Below, piece by piece: positions 6,628 through 14,054 of a stretch of DNA of 36,043 nucleotides. How positions within the stretch are numbered: position 1 is the first letter of the stretch; every line of letters begins with the position of its first letter. A program made the translations under genes and the position numbers. The notes beneath the pieces were generated by a model, which saw nothing but the letters and a program-made list of their open reading frames with translations, was not told the DNA's origin and ran no database searches. The DNA comes from an uncultured Boseongicola sp. (lineage in GTDB: Bacteria > Pseudomonadota > Alphaproteobacteria > Rhodobacterales > Rhodobacteraceae): contig CALLWO010000148.1 of assembly GCA_938016355.1 (NCBI GenBank), positions 1-36,043 of the forward strand, written 5' to 3'.

Positions 6628-6978
6628 ATGTCTGCGCTGTTCCGCGCGATCGCAATATGTGTCGTGACACTCGCTTTGGCGGCGTGTCAGGAAGACGGCC
6701 CACTCGCTGAGGTGGGCCCTGATGGCGAGCTTGATCTTTTGGCAAGCGAACGCATTGCCTGCGAGCGCACCGGCGGACGTTGGGGTTTGCGCGCTGGCGA
6801 TGATCTCTTTGTCTGTTTCCGCGACACGCGAGACGCCAATCAACTCTGCTCAGAAGCCTCCGATTGCGAAGGTCTTTGCCTTGCGCGTTCGCGCACCTGC
6901 GCGCCGGTGATCCCCTTTCTTGGATGTCATGAAATCCTGACGTCGGGAGGTGGCCGCGCCACCCAGTGTGTGAATTGA
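6628..6978 (+). CDS. Small cysteine-rich lipoprotein
   Basis: A 116-residue predicted lipoprotein with signal peptide and lipobox LAAC (Cys20). The mature part has eight more cysteines (for example CERTGGRW, LCSEASDCEGLCLARSRTC, GCHEIL), consistent with a disulfide-knotted periplasmic domain. I do not recognise a named family. A GGGGAGG site precedes the ATG. Its TGA overlaps the ATG of the lipocalin gene by one base, so the two are translationally coupled and probably both envelope-located. Confidence 0.75.
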   Translation: MSALFRAIAICVVTLALAACQEDGPLAEVGPDGELDLLASERIACERTGGRWGLRAGDDLFVCFRDTRDANQLCSEASDCEGLCLARSRTCAPVIPFLGCHEILTSGGGRATQCVN

Positions 6979-7499
6979 TGCGCGCCGTTAAATATCTGAT
7001 CCCGCTGATACTTTCCGCCTGCGTCGCCTTTCCGACCTATCGCGACACCGACGTGCCAATCTCCTCCATGGCACGGTTTGATCCCGCAGAATACGCTGGT
7101 CTCTGGTACGAAGTTGCGAGCTTCCCTGTGCCGTTTCAGACCGGATGCCGCAACACGACCGCAAGCTACACCGCGCGCAGCAACGGATTGCTGGACGTGG
7201 TGAACCGCTGCGACACAGATGACGGGCCGGAGATGATAAGCGGCACGGCAGAGATCGTCGGACCGGGACGATTGGCAGTGCGCCTTGAAGGCGTCCCGTT
7301 TTCTGCCGATTACTGGGTCCTTTGGGTCGACGAAGGATACAGAACCGCCGTGGTTGGCGTGCCTTCTGGACGGGCCGGATGGATCCTCAACCGCACACCT
7401 GAAATCCCAGCCGACCGACTGCGCGCGGCAAAACGCGTTCTGGAATTCAACGGCTACGACATTACCCAGTTAAGCCTAACCCCACAGGAGACGAGATGA
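6978..7499 (+). CDS. Lipocalin family lipoprotein (Blc-like)
   Basis: A 173-residue protein with a short signal sequence and lipobox LSAC (Cys15), then a lipocalin domain starting with GLWYEVASFP (residues 41-50), the family's GxW motif. The middle holds TASYTAR, the WVLWVDEGYRTAVVG strand and the C-terminal GWILNRTPEI segment, all typical of bacterial lipocalin Blc. Blc is anchored to the outer membrane and binds lysophospholipids or other lipids in membrane maintenance. It is coupled to a lipoprotein gene upstream and an NAD-binding protein downstream (four-base ATGA overlap). Ligand specificity cannot be read from sequence. Confidence 0.88.
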   Translation: MRAVKYLIPLILSACVAFPTYRDTDVPISSMARFDPAEYAGLWYEVASFPVPFQTGCRNTTASYTARSNGLLDVVNRCDTDDGPEMISGTAEIVGPGRLAVRLEGVPFSADYWVLWVDEGYRTAVVGVPSGRAGWILNRTPEIPADRLRAAKRVLEFNGYDITQLSLTPQETR

Positions 7500-8008
7500 G
7501 CCGGAAAGTTGCCATCCTTGGCCTTGGTCATCGCGGCCATGATTGGTCGAATTTGTTCCACACTGGCGGTTGGCGCGTTTCGGGGTTTGATCCGGAACCC
7601 GCGCCTGACGGCCTGCCCCGGTTTAAGTCAGACTGGCGGCGCGAAACGACTATTTCCGCAACAGTGCACGGCGCCGATTGGGTCGTCATTTGCGTGCCGG
7701 ATCGCCTTGAGCTGATGCGCAAGGTTATTCAGCGGGCACAGGCCGAAGCCCCAAAGGACGCGACGATTGCCGTGGCCAGCGAAGCGCATTCGATAGATGA
7801 CATCAAAGATTGCGCCATCCGCCCGGGCGCTGTCGTGCGGGTCGGTGCTGGCGAAGACGAGGGCTTCATCGCCGACGTTACGACTGCAACCTCCGATACC
7901 ACAAAAGCCGAAGCCGCAATGGTGCTAGCCGAGCTTGCCGCATTGCGTGGTATTGGCGAACAAAATCGCGCATTTCCACACCCAGATCAGGACGCGGAAA
8001 GCGCCTGA
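7496..8008 (+). CDS. NAD-binding Rossmann-fold protein, truncated dehydrogenase-like
   Basis: A 170-residue protein beginning with a Rossmann strand and glycine loop, VAILGLGHRG (residues 5-14), then GFDP and a WVVICVPDR strand. This resembles the N-terminal domain of 3-hydroxyacyl-CoA or carnitine dehydrogenases and of 2-hydroxy-3-keto reductases. It lacks the second, substrate-binding helical domain those enzymes need, so it is either a shortened relative or a nucleotide-binding protein with another role. Its start overlaps the lipocalin stop (ATGA), which makes it the third gene of that operon. The 3' end overlaps the convergent XRE regulator by 22 bases. Confidence 0.6.
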   Translation: MSRKVAILGLGHRGHDWSNLFHTGGWRVSGFDPEPAPDGLPRFKSDWRRETTISATVHGADWVVICVPDRLELMRKVIQRAQAEAPKDATIAVASEAHSIDDIKDCAIRPGAVVRVGAGEDEGFIADVTTATSDTTKAEAAMVLAELAALRGIGEQNRAFPHPDQDAESA

Positions 8009-8829
8009 AGATGTGTCGGAAAATCGCGGGCTGAGACATAGGCTTCGCGCACGAGCCCATCAAACTGCTCGCTCAGGACTTTGACGCGCGCACGATCGCG
8101 AAATGCCATATACGTCTGTCCGACATAGATCACACCCACGAGCGGCCCAAATACCGTAATCGGGCACGAGAACAGCTCGCGCGCATCAAATAAGAATATC
8201 CGCAGCGTTGGATAGAGCTGCTCGTGGAGCGCGAAAAGATGGGCAATCTGTTCTTCGCGGACGTCCTCTGGCAGGCCACGATAATACCCGGTCGATGTGA
8301 CCATCGCCTCCATTTCGAAAAGTGGCATCGCGATCTCGTAATCCGACAACGAATTCCCGATCCAATTCAACCGATCCTGACTTGCCCCAATCGCCTGATC
8401 GATCGTGCGCCCAAGGTGCGGTTCATATTCCCAGCGCAGCATCGCCTTTGTTTTTAACATGTCGGGCAGTGCTGCCGGCACATGGCGAATTTTGTATCCA
8501 GCCGCTTCGGTGTGCCACGCGAAAATCTGTTCATCAATCAATGCGCGGGGCGCTTCAGATACCTGCATCGAAGCCTCAAGCAAATCCGCCGCGCTTTCCG
8601 GCTTGTCAGACAGACCCAAGAGCCAATCGACGGAAACCCCCAAAGCCGTTGCGCATTCCGCGACCACTTGCGCGTTGGGCAAGCGCGCCGTGTCCTTGTG
8701 CAACAACTGCGAAACCGTCGAACGGTCAACTTTTACAGCGCGCGCGAGCCCACTTTGTGTCTCCCCCCGCTCCCGCATGGTTTCACTCAGGCGATGTCGA
8801 AAAAGAAGGGCACGATCTCGTTTGTCCAT
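7987..8829 (-). CDS. XRE-family transcriptional regulator
   Basis: A 280-residue regulator with an N-terminal helix-turn-helix (about residues 24-45, TQSGLARAVKVDRSTVSQLL) of the Cro/CI type, followed by a 200-residue domain of unknown ligand. The C-terminal part has no metallopeptidase HExxH. It is divergent from a membrane fatty-acid desaturase gene, and the 106-bp gap holds AT-rich inverted repeats. By position it most likely controls the desaturase and itself. I infer that from context only. Confidence 0.8.
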   Translation of the reverse strand: MDKRDRALLFRHRLSETMRERGETQSGLARAVKVDRSTVSQLLHKDTARLPNAQVVAECATALGVSVDWLLGLSDKPESAADLLEASMQVSEAPRALIDEQIFAWHTEAAGYKIRHVPAALPDMLKTKAMLRWEYEPHLGRTIDQAIGASQDRLNWIGNSLSDYEIAMPLFEMEAMVTSTGYYRGLPEDVREEQIAHLFALHEQLYPTLRIFLFDARELFSCPITVFGPLVGVIYVGQTYMAFRDRARVKVLSEQFDGLVREAYVSARDFPTHLQALSAS

Positions 8830-8935
8830 AGCGTCACTTGTTTGATTTTTTAAACATTGTTGATCTTTTGTTTACTACATACGGAATGTCCCCCCAGCCT
8901 GACAAGTGAGACATTTATCCGGGGACGGAACAAAA
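8830..8935. promoter_or_regulatory. Divergent promoter region, regulator / desaturase
   Basis: The stretch 8838-8876 is strongly AT-rich. TGTTT (8839-8843) and AAACA (8852-8856) form an inverted pair eight bases apart, and TTGTT/TTGTTT half-sites recur at 8857-8861 and 8868-8873. These are candidate binding sites for the divergently encoded XRE regulator. I could not assign a -35/-10 pair with confidence. Confidence 0.35.
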
Positions 8936-9832
8936 ATGATCACAACCAACAAGAGCCACATTGAATGGCCAACGCTTGCGGCACTAGCGGCCGCCTATCT
9001 GACATGGGGAATAGGCACCACAATCCTCGCGAGCGTTTCGATACCATTAGCGATCATGGTCACGGCCGTGGCCATCGCGCTTCACTCCTCGGTGACGCAC
9101 GAGGTGACACACGGGCATCCGTTCAAAAACCAAGTGCTGAATGCCGCCCTTGTGTTCCCGGCCCTCGCTCTGATTTTCCCTTACTTGCGGTTTCGCGACA
9201 CCCATCTGGCGCATCATTCGGATTGTCAGCTCACCGACCCCTACGACGATCCAGAATCGAACTATCTCGACCCGTCGGCTTGGGATACGCTCGATCCGTT
9301 TTGCCGTACCCTCATGACCCTAAATAACACTCTAGCCGGACGCCTGATCCTAGGGCCGTTTTTAGGCGCGGTCACCTTTATCGCAGCCGATATTCGCAAC
9401 ATGCGGTCCAACCCACGCATCCTCTGGGGCTGGCTGCTGCATATCCCTTCGGTCGCCATTGTCCTCATTTGGATTGCGAACAGCGCAATGCCGCTCTGGG
9501 CCTATCTCATTGCTTGCTATGCCAGCCATTCCCTTATCCGAATTCGGACCTTTCTTGAGCATCAGGCACACGAGCGCGCGCGCGGTCGAAGCGTCATCAT
9601 CGAAGACAATGGGCCGCTGGCTTTCCTGTTTCTTAACAACAACTACCACGCCATACATCATTCACATCCAAGCGTGCCTTGGTATCGATTGCGCGGGCTT
9701 TATGCGAAGAACCGCGCGCGGTACTTGCGTCAAAACGACGGCTATGTGTTTCGCTCCTATGCCGAGGTGTTCCGAAAATACTTGTTTCGTCGCAAAGACC
9801 CTGTCGCGCACCCGCTTTGGCGACGCGGTTAA
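8936..9832 (+). CDS. Membrane fatty-acid desaturase family protein
   Basis: A 298-residue membrane protein with the three histidine boxes of the di-iron desaturase/hydroxylase superfamily: H50-SSVTHEVTH (His50, His55, His59), DTHLAHH (residues 88-94) and NNNYHAIHH near residue 245. Several hydrophobic helices lie between them. These enzymes insert double bonds or hydroxyl groups in acyl chains or carotenoid rings using O2. A further C-terminal region has WYRLRGLY. A GGGGACGG site precedes the ATG, which is preferred over an in-frame GTG ten codons upstream. It is probably controlled by the divergent XRE gene; the exact substrate is not evident. Confidence 0.85.
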   Translation: MITTNKSHIEWPTLAALAAAYLTWGIGTTILASVSIPLAIMVTAVAIALHSSVTHEVTHGHPFKNQVLNAALVFPALALIFPYLRFRDTHLAHHSDCQLTDPYDDPESNYLDPSAWDTLDPFCRTLMTLNNTLAGRLILGPFLGAVTFIAADIRNMRSNPRILWGWLLHIPSVAIVLIWIANSAMPLWAYLIACYASHSLIRIRTFLEHQAHERARGRSVIIEDNGPLAFLFLNNNYHAIHHSHPSVPWYRLRGLYAKNRARYLRQNDGYVFRSYAEVFRKYLFRRKDPVAHPLWRRG

Positions 9833-9860
9833 TCGCTTTCACCTGATCTGATTTGCGATC

Positions 9861-10760
9861 ATGATCCCGGCCATGGACGCTTGGATCTGGCTTGCAATCG
9901 CGGCTGCCGCTGCTCAAACGCTGCGCTTTGCGTTGCAAAAGGTGCTCGCAGGCGGCGCACTTAGCCCAGCGGGCGCGACGTGGGCGCGGTTTTTTTGGTC
10001 TGCCCCTCTCGTCGTTGCGACAATGGCGATTTACGTGACCACGGGCGGCGGGACACTTCCCGATATCGCACCGGGGTTCATACCTTATGCTTTGCTTGGC
10101 GGGTTGGCCCAAATACTCGCAACAATCTGTACTGTCGCGCTCTTCAAATCCCGAGCCTTTGCCGTCGGCATCACCTTTAAGAAATCGGAAGTCATGCTGA
10201 CCGCGCTTGCGGGCCTCATCATCCTCGGCGACCAGATCACATCACTGGGCGCCTTGTTCATCGCAATTGGCTTTGTCGGCGTCCTCTTGCTCTCTGAGCC
10301 ACCCCAAGGCGGCACAATCTTCAACAAAAGCGCGGCACTAGGCCTGTTGTCTGGTGTGTTCTTTGCACTCTCTGCCATCGGTTATCGCGGCGCGACGCTT
10401 CTGGTCGCCTCTGACGATACATTCCTCGTCGCAGGCCTCACACTCGCATTTGTCACGACGGTGCAGACACTTACCCTAGGCGCTTGGCTGTTCTTTCGTG
10501 AACCGGGCCAAATCGGCGCGACGCTGGCATCGTGGCGCACGACATCGCTCGTCGGTGTATTTTCTCTCTTGGGCAGTTGGTGCTGGTTTGCCGCCTTTTC
10601 TCTTCAAAACGCAGCCTATGTCTTTGCCGTCGGCCAGATCGAACTGATCTTCTCTTTGCTCGTTGGAGTGCTTTTCTTCCGCGAACGGCCAAGCCCCCGC
10701 GAAGGCATAGGCATGGGCATATTGACGGTTTCGATCATCGCCATCGCAATCATCGGCTAG
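9861..10760 (+). CDS. DMT-superfamily (EamA) permease
   Basis: A 299-residue inner-membrane protein with about ten helices in two EamA repeats, roughly residues 7-145 and 160-298. The second-half signatures QNAAYVFAVGQIELIFSLL and VLFFRERPS are typical drug/metabolite transporter features. The substrate cannot be predicted from sequence. The ATG at 9861 has no clear ribosome-binding site, and Met5 (9873) is equally plausible. The gene is convergent with the NUDIX gene, the stops being one base apart. Confidence 0.85.
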   Translation: MIPAMDAWIWLAIAAAAAQTLRFALQKVLAGGALSPAGATWARFFWSAPLVVATMAIYVTTGGGTLPDIAPGFIPYALLGGLAQILATICTVALFKSRAFAVGITFKKSEVMLTALAGLIILGDQITSLGALFIAIGFVGVLLLSEPPQGGTIFNKSAALGLLSGVFFALSAIGYRGATLLVASDDTFLVAGLTLAFVTTVQTLTLGAWLFFREPGQIGATLASWRTTSLVGVFSLLGSWCWFAAFSLQNAAYVFAVGQIELIFSLLVGVLFFRERPSPREGIGMGILTVSIIAIAIIG

Positions 10761-10761
10761 A

Positions 10762-11430
10762 TCATATCCAGATGACTTGGCTGTCCAACGCGTCGTTTTT
10801 GATAAACGGCACGCGTTCCGGCGCATCCACACGCGGCAGGTGGTTTTCAAGCTCAGCCAAAACCAGCTTTGTGATGAACGCCAGATCAAGCGCGCGCACG
10901 TCCGCCAATGGCACCCACGCCAAATGCGAAAGCTCCTCTGTGGCATCCGCCATCCTGTCAGGGTCACTCGCCAGTCTGTCCGCCGACGCCAGAAAAAAAC
11001 GCGCATCAAAGCGTCGTGGTCTGCCCGGCGGCGTGACGGCGCGAAAGAAATAGTGAAGTGACGACGCGTCCGGCACATGGCCTGACGCGGCGAACCCGGT
11101 CCAGTCGGCAGGTGGGTCAATCCACGTCCCCGTTTGGCCCAAAACCAACCCCGTTTCTTCCCAAAGTTCGCGGATCGCAGCGATTGCAAGCGTTCTTGGC
11201 GTTGCCCCATCCGAATGCGCCTGCAACCTTTCGGCGCAGGTCGCATTCAGATCAAGCGCCGGATGGATCAACGCGTCACCCTGATCAACCGCACCGCCAG
11301 GAAAGACGAATTTGTTGGGCATGAAAATCGCGCCGCGACCGCGCTGCCCCATCAATATGGCAGGCGCAGTTGCAGCATCCCGAACAAGAATGATCGTCGC
11401 CGCATCTCGGATGGGCACCGCGTCGTTCAT
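10762..11430 (-). CDS. NUDIX hydrolase, NUDT19-like
   Basis: A 222-residue NUDIX protein. FVFPGGAVDQGD (41-52) gives the start of the Nudix fold and RELWEETG (87-94) is the metal-binding REXXEEXG core. About 35 residues separate them, the insertion seen in NUDT19/RP2-type enzymes, which hydrolyse CoA and acyl-CoA derivatives. The C-terminus has the HLAWVPLADV segment of the NUDIX family. The gene is four bases downstream of the DUF983 gene on the same strand, so the two are likely one operon. The CoA substrate is inferred from subfamily resemblance. Confidence 0.85.
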   Translation of the reverse strand: MNDAVPIRDAATIILVRDAATAPAILMGQRGRGAIFMPNKFVFPGGAVDQGDALIHPALDLNATCAERLQAHSDGATPRTLAIAAIRELWEETGLVLGQTGTWIDPPADWTGFAASGHVPDASSLHYFFRAVTPPGRPRRFDARFFLASADRLASDPDRMADATEELSHLAWVPLADVRALDLAFITKLVLAELENHLPRVDAPERVPFIKNDALDSQVIWI

Positions 11431-11434
11431 TTAT

Positions 11435-11857
11435 TCACGCCGGGTTTGGCGTTCCAAATCCATAAAGTCGCTTGGCCCATTGCAGTCCGACAATTGCCCC
11501 CTTCAGTCGGGGCAAAAGATACAGGGAAAGCGCCACGCAGCCCACCGTAAATGTGGTTGCAAGAACCATTGGGTCAGGGCGAAACTCGGTAAACGCCCAA
11601 ATTATCGCTGGCGCCATGAGATGCCCGACAATCAAAATCGTCAGATAGGCCGGGCCGTCGTCTGCGCGGTGATGCGACAGCCGCTGATCGCAAACAGAGC
11701 ACACATCGCGCACTTTCAGATACGACTTCATCATCGGGCCAGATCCGCAGCACGGACATTTGCGCCGCCATCCACGGATCATTGCACCGCGCACATCGCG
11801 GACGTCGTCGTTCTCACAGCTCTCGGCTGGATGCTCATTCACTCGGTCGTCAAACAT
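11435..11857 (-). CDS. DUF983 family zinc-ribbon membrane protein
   Basis: A 140-residue protein with an N-terminal zinc ribbon, CPCCGSG (34-40) plus CSVC (53-56), followed by two membrane helices (about residues 72-90 and 98-118) and a conserved ADDGPAYLTI segment. This is the DUF983 pattern; the family has no established biochemical role. The ATG at 11857 is chosen because GTGGGA precedes it, while a GTG 14 codons upstream adds non-family residues. It runs into the NUDIX gene with a four-base gap. Confidence 0.85.
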   Translation of the reverse strand: MFDDRVNEHPAESCENDDVRDVRGAMIRGWRRKCPCCGSGPMMKSYLKVRDVCSVCDQRLSHHRADDGPAYLTILIVGHLMAPAIIWAFTEFRPDPMVLATTFTVGCVALSLYLLPRLKGAIVGLQWAKRLYGFGTPNPA

Positions 11858-12056
11858 GGTCCCACTCGCTTTCGCGAAATATATGGCGCGAGTTTTCACC
11901 GGTTAAAAGGACACGAATTGTCCTTGCGTCGCGATGTCGCGTCGCCGTTTGCGAAAAAATTTTTGCCAAAGAGCGACGGAACTATTCGGCTCCTCCGTTT
12001 CAATGGGCAGCTACGAAACGAATTCGCGGCCTTTTTTGACAAATGGAGACCTAATA

Positions 12057-12548
12057 ATGGATCGAGCAACTTTGAAAATCATCGCAGCCGCTGTGGCAAT
12101 CGCAGCCGGCGTCGGCGCGGCGCAGGCGCAGGGCGAACGCGGTGATCGCGAACCAATGACATTTGAAATGCTGGACGTCGATGGCAGCGGCGAAATCGAC
12201 ACAGCCGACCTTGAAGCCCTGCGCGCTCAGAAATTTGCTGAGATCGACACGGATGGCGACGGCGTCGTCAGCGAGGCGGAATTCGTCGCCCGTGCAAGCG
12301 AAGACGCCGCAGAACGCGCAGCCAGCATGTTCGCCCGCATGGACGCCGATGGCGACGGCAGCCTGTCACGGGATGCCCTGGAAGGGCGCGGCGGACGCGG
12401 GCTTTCCGGTCGCTTCCTCGATCGCGCTGACAAAGACGGTTCTGGCGGCGTAAGCGCCGAAGAATTCGAAGAAATGCGCACAGCCATGCAAGACCGTCGC
12501 GGCGGTAAGAAGGGCAAAAAAGAACGCAAAGGTTCGCGCGGCGAATGA
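12057..12548 (+). CDS. Secreted EF-hand calcium-binding protein
   Basis: A 163-residue protein with a signal peptide (cleavage probably after AQA, residue 25) and four EF-hand loops, each with DxDGxG-type spacing: DVDGSGEIDTAD (40-51), DTDGDGVVSEAE (64-75), DADGDGSLSRDA (96-107) and DKDGSGGVSAEE (125-136). The tail is strongly basic. It should bind calcium in the periplasm. GGAGA 7-11 bases before the ATG sets the start. The three genes downstream form an ECF sigma factor group, so it may be part of, or a target of, an envelope stress response. A hairpin separates it from the sigma gene. Confidence 0.9.
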   Translation: MDRATLKIIAAAVAIAAGVGAAQAQGERGDREPMTFEMLDVDGSGEIDTADLEALRAQKFAEIDTDGDGVVSEAEFVARASEDAAERAASMFARMDADGDGSLSRDALEGRGGRGLSGRFLDRADKDGSGGVSAEEFEEMRTAMQDRRGGKKGKKERKGSRGE

Positions 12549-12556
12549 TTGAAATG

Positions 12557-12587
12557 GCGCCGGATTGCGTCGCATGCAGTCCGGCGC
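12557..12587 (+). terminator. Hairpin between EF-hand and sigma-factor genes
   Basis: GCGCCGGA (12557-12564) pairs with TCCGGCGC (12580-12587), and inner bases TTGC/GCA extend the stem. It lies nine bases after the EF-hand stop and 19 bases before the sigma ATG. No T run follows, so it may attenuate or protect RNA ends rather than stop all transcription. Confidence 0.5.
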
Positions 12588-12605
12588 TACTTCGTTTGAG
12601 TGTCT

Positions 12606-13199
12606 ATGCTTCAACCAGACCCTTCACTGATCGACGACCAGGTGCCCGATGCGGCGCTATTGGTGGCCGTCGGCAATGGCGATGCGCAAGCGGCACGGGC
12701 ATTGGTTCAAAGACTTGGGCCGCGGCTTTTTCATCATGCGGCTCGTCTTCTTTCGGATCGCACCGAAGCCGAAGACGTCGTACAGGAAACCTTGTTGCGC
12801 CTTTGGAAAATTGCGCCCGAGTGGCGGCAAGGCGAAGCCAAGGTTTCAACGTGGTGCTTCACGGTCCTGAACAATTTATGCACGGACCGGCTTCGCGCGA
12901 AGAAACCAACGGTCGCAATCGATGCGATTGCAGAGCCAACGTCAGAGTTACGCTCGGTTGTGGCTCAGATGACAGAAATAGACAGGGCGAACGCGCTCGC
13001 GGCAGCGCTCGACACCCTACCCGAGCGACAGAAACAAGCCGTGGTTTTGCGCCATATCGAGGAACTCCAGAACCCCGACATCGCGCAGATCATGGACATC
13101 AGCGTCGAAGCGGTCGAAAGTTTAACCGCGCGTGGCAAACGCGCCCTTGCGGCGGCACTCATCGGACAGAAAGACGAATTGGGATTTAGCGATGACTAA
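12606..13199 (+). CDS. ECF-type RNA polymerase sigma factor
   Basis: A 197-residue sigma-70 family protein with region 2 (about 40-105, DRTEAEDVVQETLLRLW) and region 4 (about 135-182, LPERQKQAVVLRHIEELQNPDIAQIMDIS split by a short turn), and no region 1 or 3. That is the extracytoplasmic-function layout. A GTG two codons upstream is an alternative start. The following gene overlaps it by eight bases and looks like a membrane anti-sigma factor, and the next encodes a periplasmic Metal_resist-type protein. This suggests control by an envelope or metal signal. The ECF group and target promoter are not known. Confidence 0.9.
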   Translation: MLQPDPSLIDDQVPDAALLVAVGNGDAQAARALVQRLGPRLFHHAARLLSDRTEAEDVVQETLLRLWKIAPEWRQGEAKVSTWCFTVLNNLCTDRLRAKKPTVAIDAIAEPTSELRSVVAQMTEIDRANALAAALDTLPERQKQAVVLRHIEELQNPDIAQIMDISVEAVESLTARGKRALAAALIGQKDELGFSDD

Positions 13200-13569
13200 A
13201 CATTCTGAGGACACCCCAGATCTCGAGCCTCTGTTCGAGGCCGCACGCGCCAACGCACTAGAGCCGTCGCCAGATTTCATGGCCCGATTGATGAATGACG
13301 CGGAAGCTGGCGCCGCGCTGAATGCAGCGCCGCCTGAGACTGCCCCTCCGACAGCCCACCCCGGCGTCTTAACCCGCCTCGTTCGCGCGCTTCTCCCCGT
13401 CTCGGGATTAACCGCGGCGACGGCTGCGGGCGTCTGGATTGGCGTTGGATTGCCCGATACCGATATCGCAAGCGCACTTTTATTTGGTGCCGACAGCGAA
13501 GTGGACCTCAGCGCGTTCCTGCCTGCCTCGGACCTCAGCCAATTTTCAACGACAGAGGTGGATGGATGA
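13192..13569 (+). CDS. Putative membrane anti-sigma factor
   Basis: A 125-residue protein with a cytoplasmic N-terminal half (1-75, containing EAARANALEPSPDFMARLMNDAE), one membrane helix at about 79-96 and a short periplasmic tail. The position, with an eight-base overlap with the sigma gene, and the topology are those of an anti-sigma factor. It has no cysteine, so it lacks the zinc-binding HxxxCxxC motif of ZAS-type anti-sigmas. I recognise no sequence family; the call rests on context. Confidence 0.6.
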   Translation: MTKHSEDTPDLEPLFEAARANALEPSPDFMARLMNDAEAGAALNAAPPETAPPTAHPGVLTRLVRALLPVSGLTAATAAGVWIGVGLPDTDIASALLFGADSEVDLSAFLPASDLSQFSTTEVDG

Positions 13570-14054
13570 GCGATCCTGTTGAAACACCAAAGCGCGGCTG
13601 GCTAAAGCTTCTGCTATTCGTCTCGCTTGCCGCGAACCTGCTGATCGTCGGCATCATCGGCGGTGCTTTTTTGTCGAACCGTGGCAATGACGGGCCACCC
13701 GATCGCATCGCGCGTCAGGTACAGTCCTTGATCGGCGCTCCGTTTTTTCGCGCGCTTCCCGACGGGGATCGCCGGGAACTGGTGCGCGCACTGGATCCGA
13801 AACGCGACCGTCTCAAAGAAAACCGAGAGGCGCTTCGCGGGCGGTTCGAAGCCTTTTTGGGCGCGTTGCGCACCGAACCATTTGATGCAGCCATGGTCAA
13901 AAAACTATTGGAAGAACAAAGACTCGTCGCAGTACGCCGTCAGGACATCGGAGAGGATTTGCTGATTGAGCGGCTCGAAGCAATGACCCCCGGAGCACGC
14001 GCGGAATATGCAGACCGGCTGGCCAAATCACTTCGTCACATTAGACGGAAATAG
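13566..14054 (+). CDS. Periplasmic heavy-metal sensor-like protein (Metal_resist/CpxP type)
   Basis: A 162-residue protein with an N-terminal membrane anchor (about 13-36) and a helical periplasmic domain rich in Arg and Glu, with paired segments RRELVRALDPKRDRLKENREALRGRF and MVKKLLEEQRLVAVRRQDIG, like the LTxxQ/Metal_resist family. Relatives bind metals or sense misfolded protein. No histidine or cysteine cluster is visible, so direct metal binding is doubtful. The ATGA overlap with the putative anti-sigma gene places it in the same operon. It may be the signal-sensing partner. The 3' end overlaps the convergent pleD-like gene by 14 bases. Confidence 0.75.
   Translation: MSDPVETPKRGWLKLLLFVSLAANLLIVGIIGGAFLSNRGNDGPPDRIARQVQSLIGAPFFRALPDGDRRELVRALDPKRDRLKENREALRGRFEAFLGALRTEPFDAAMVKKLLEEQRLVAVRRQDIGEDLLIERLEAMTPGARAEYADRLAKSLRHIRRK

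Noticed and set aside
9861-9875. Ribosome-binding site for the DMT permease
   Set aside because: No purine-rich element lies at the right distance for either ATG.
11978-11999. GGAAC and CGTT elements resembling an EcfG/general-stress promoter upstream of the EF-hand gene
   Set aside because: The spacing is only 13 bases; EcfG promoters need about 16-17.
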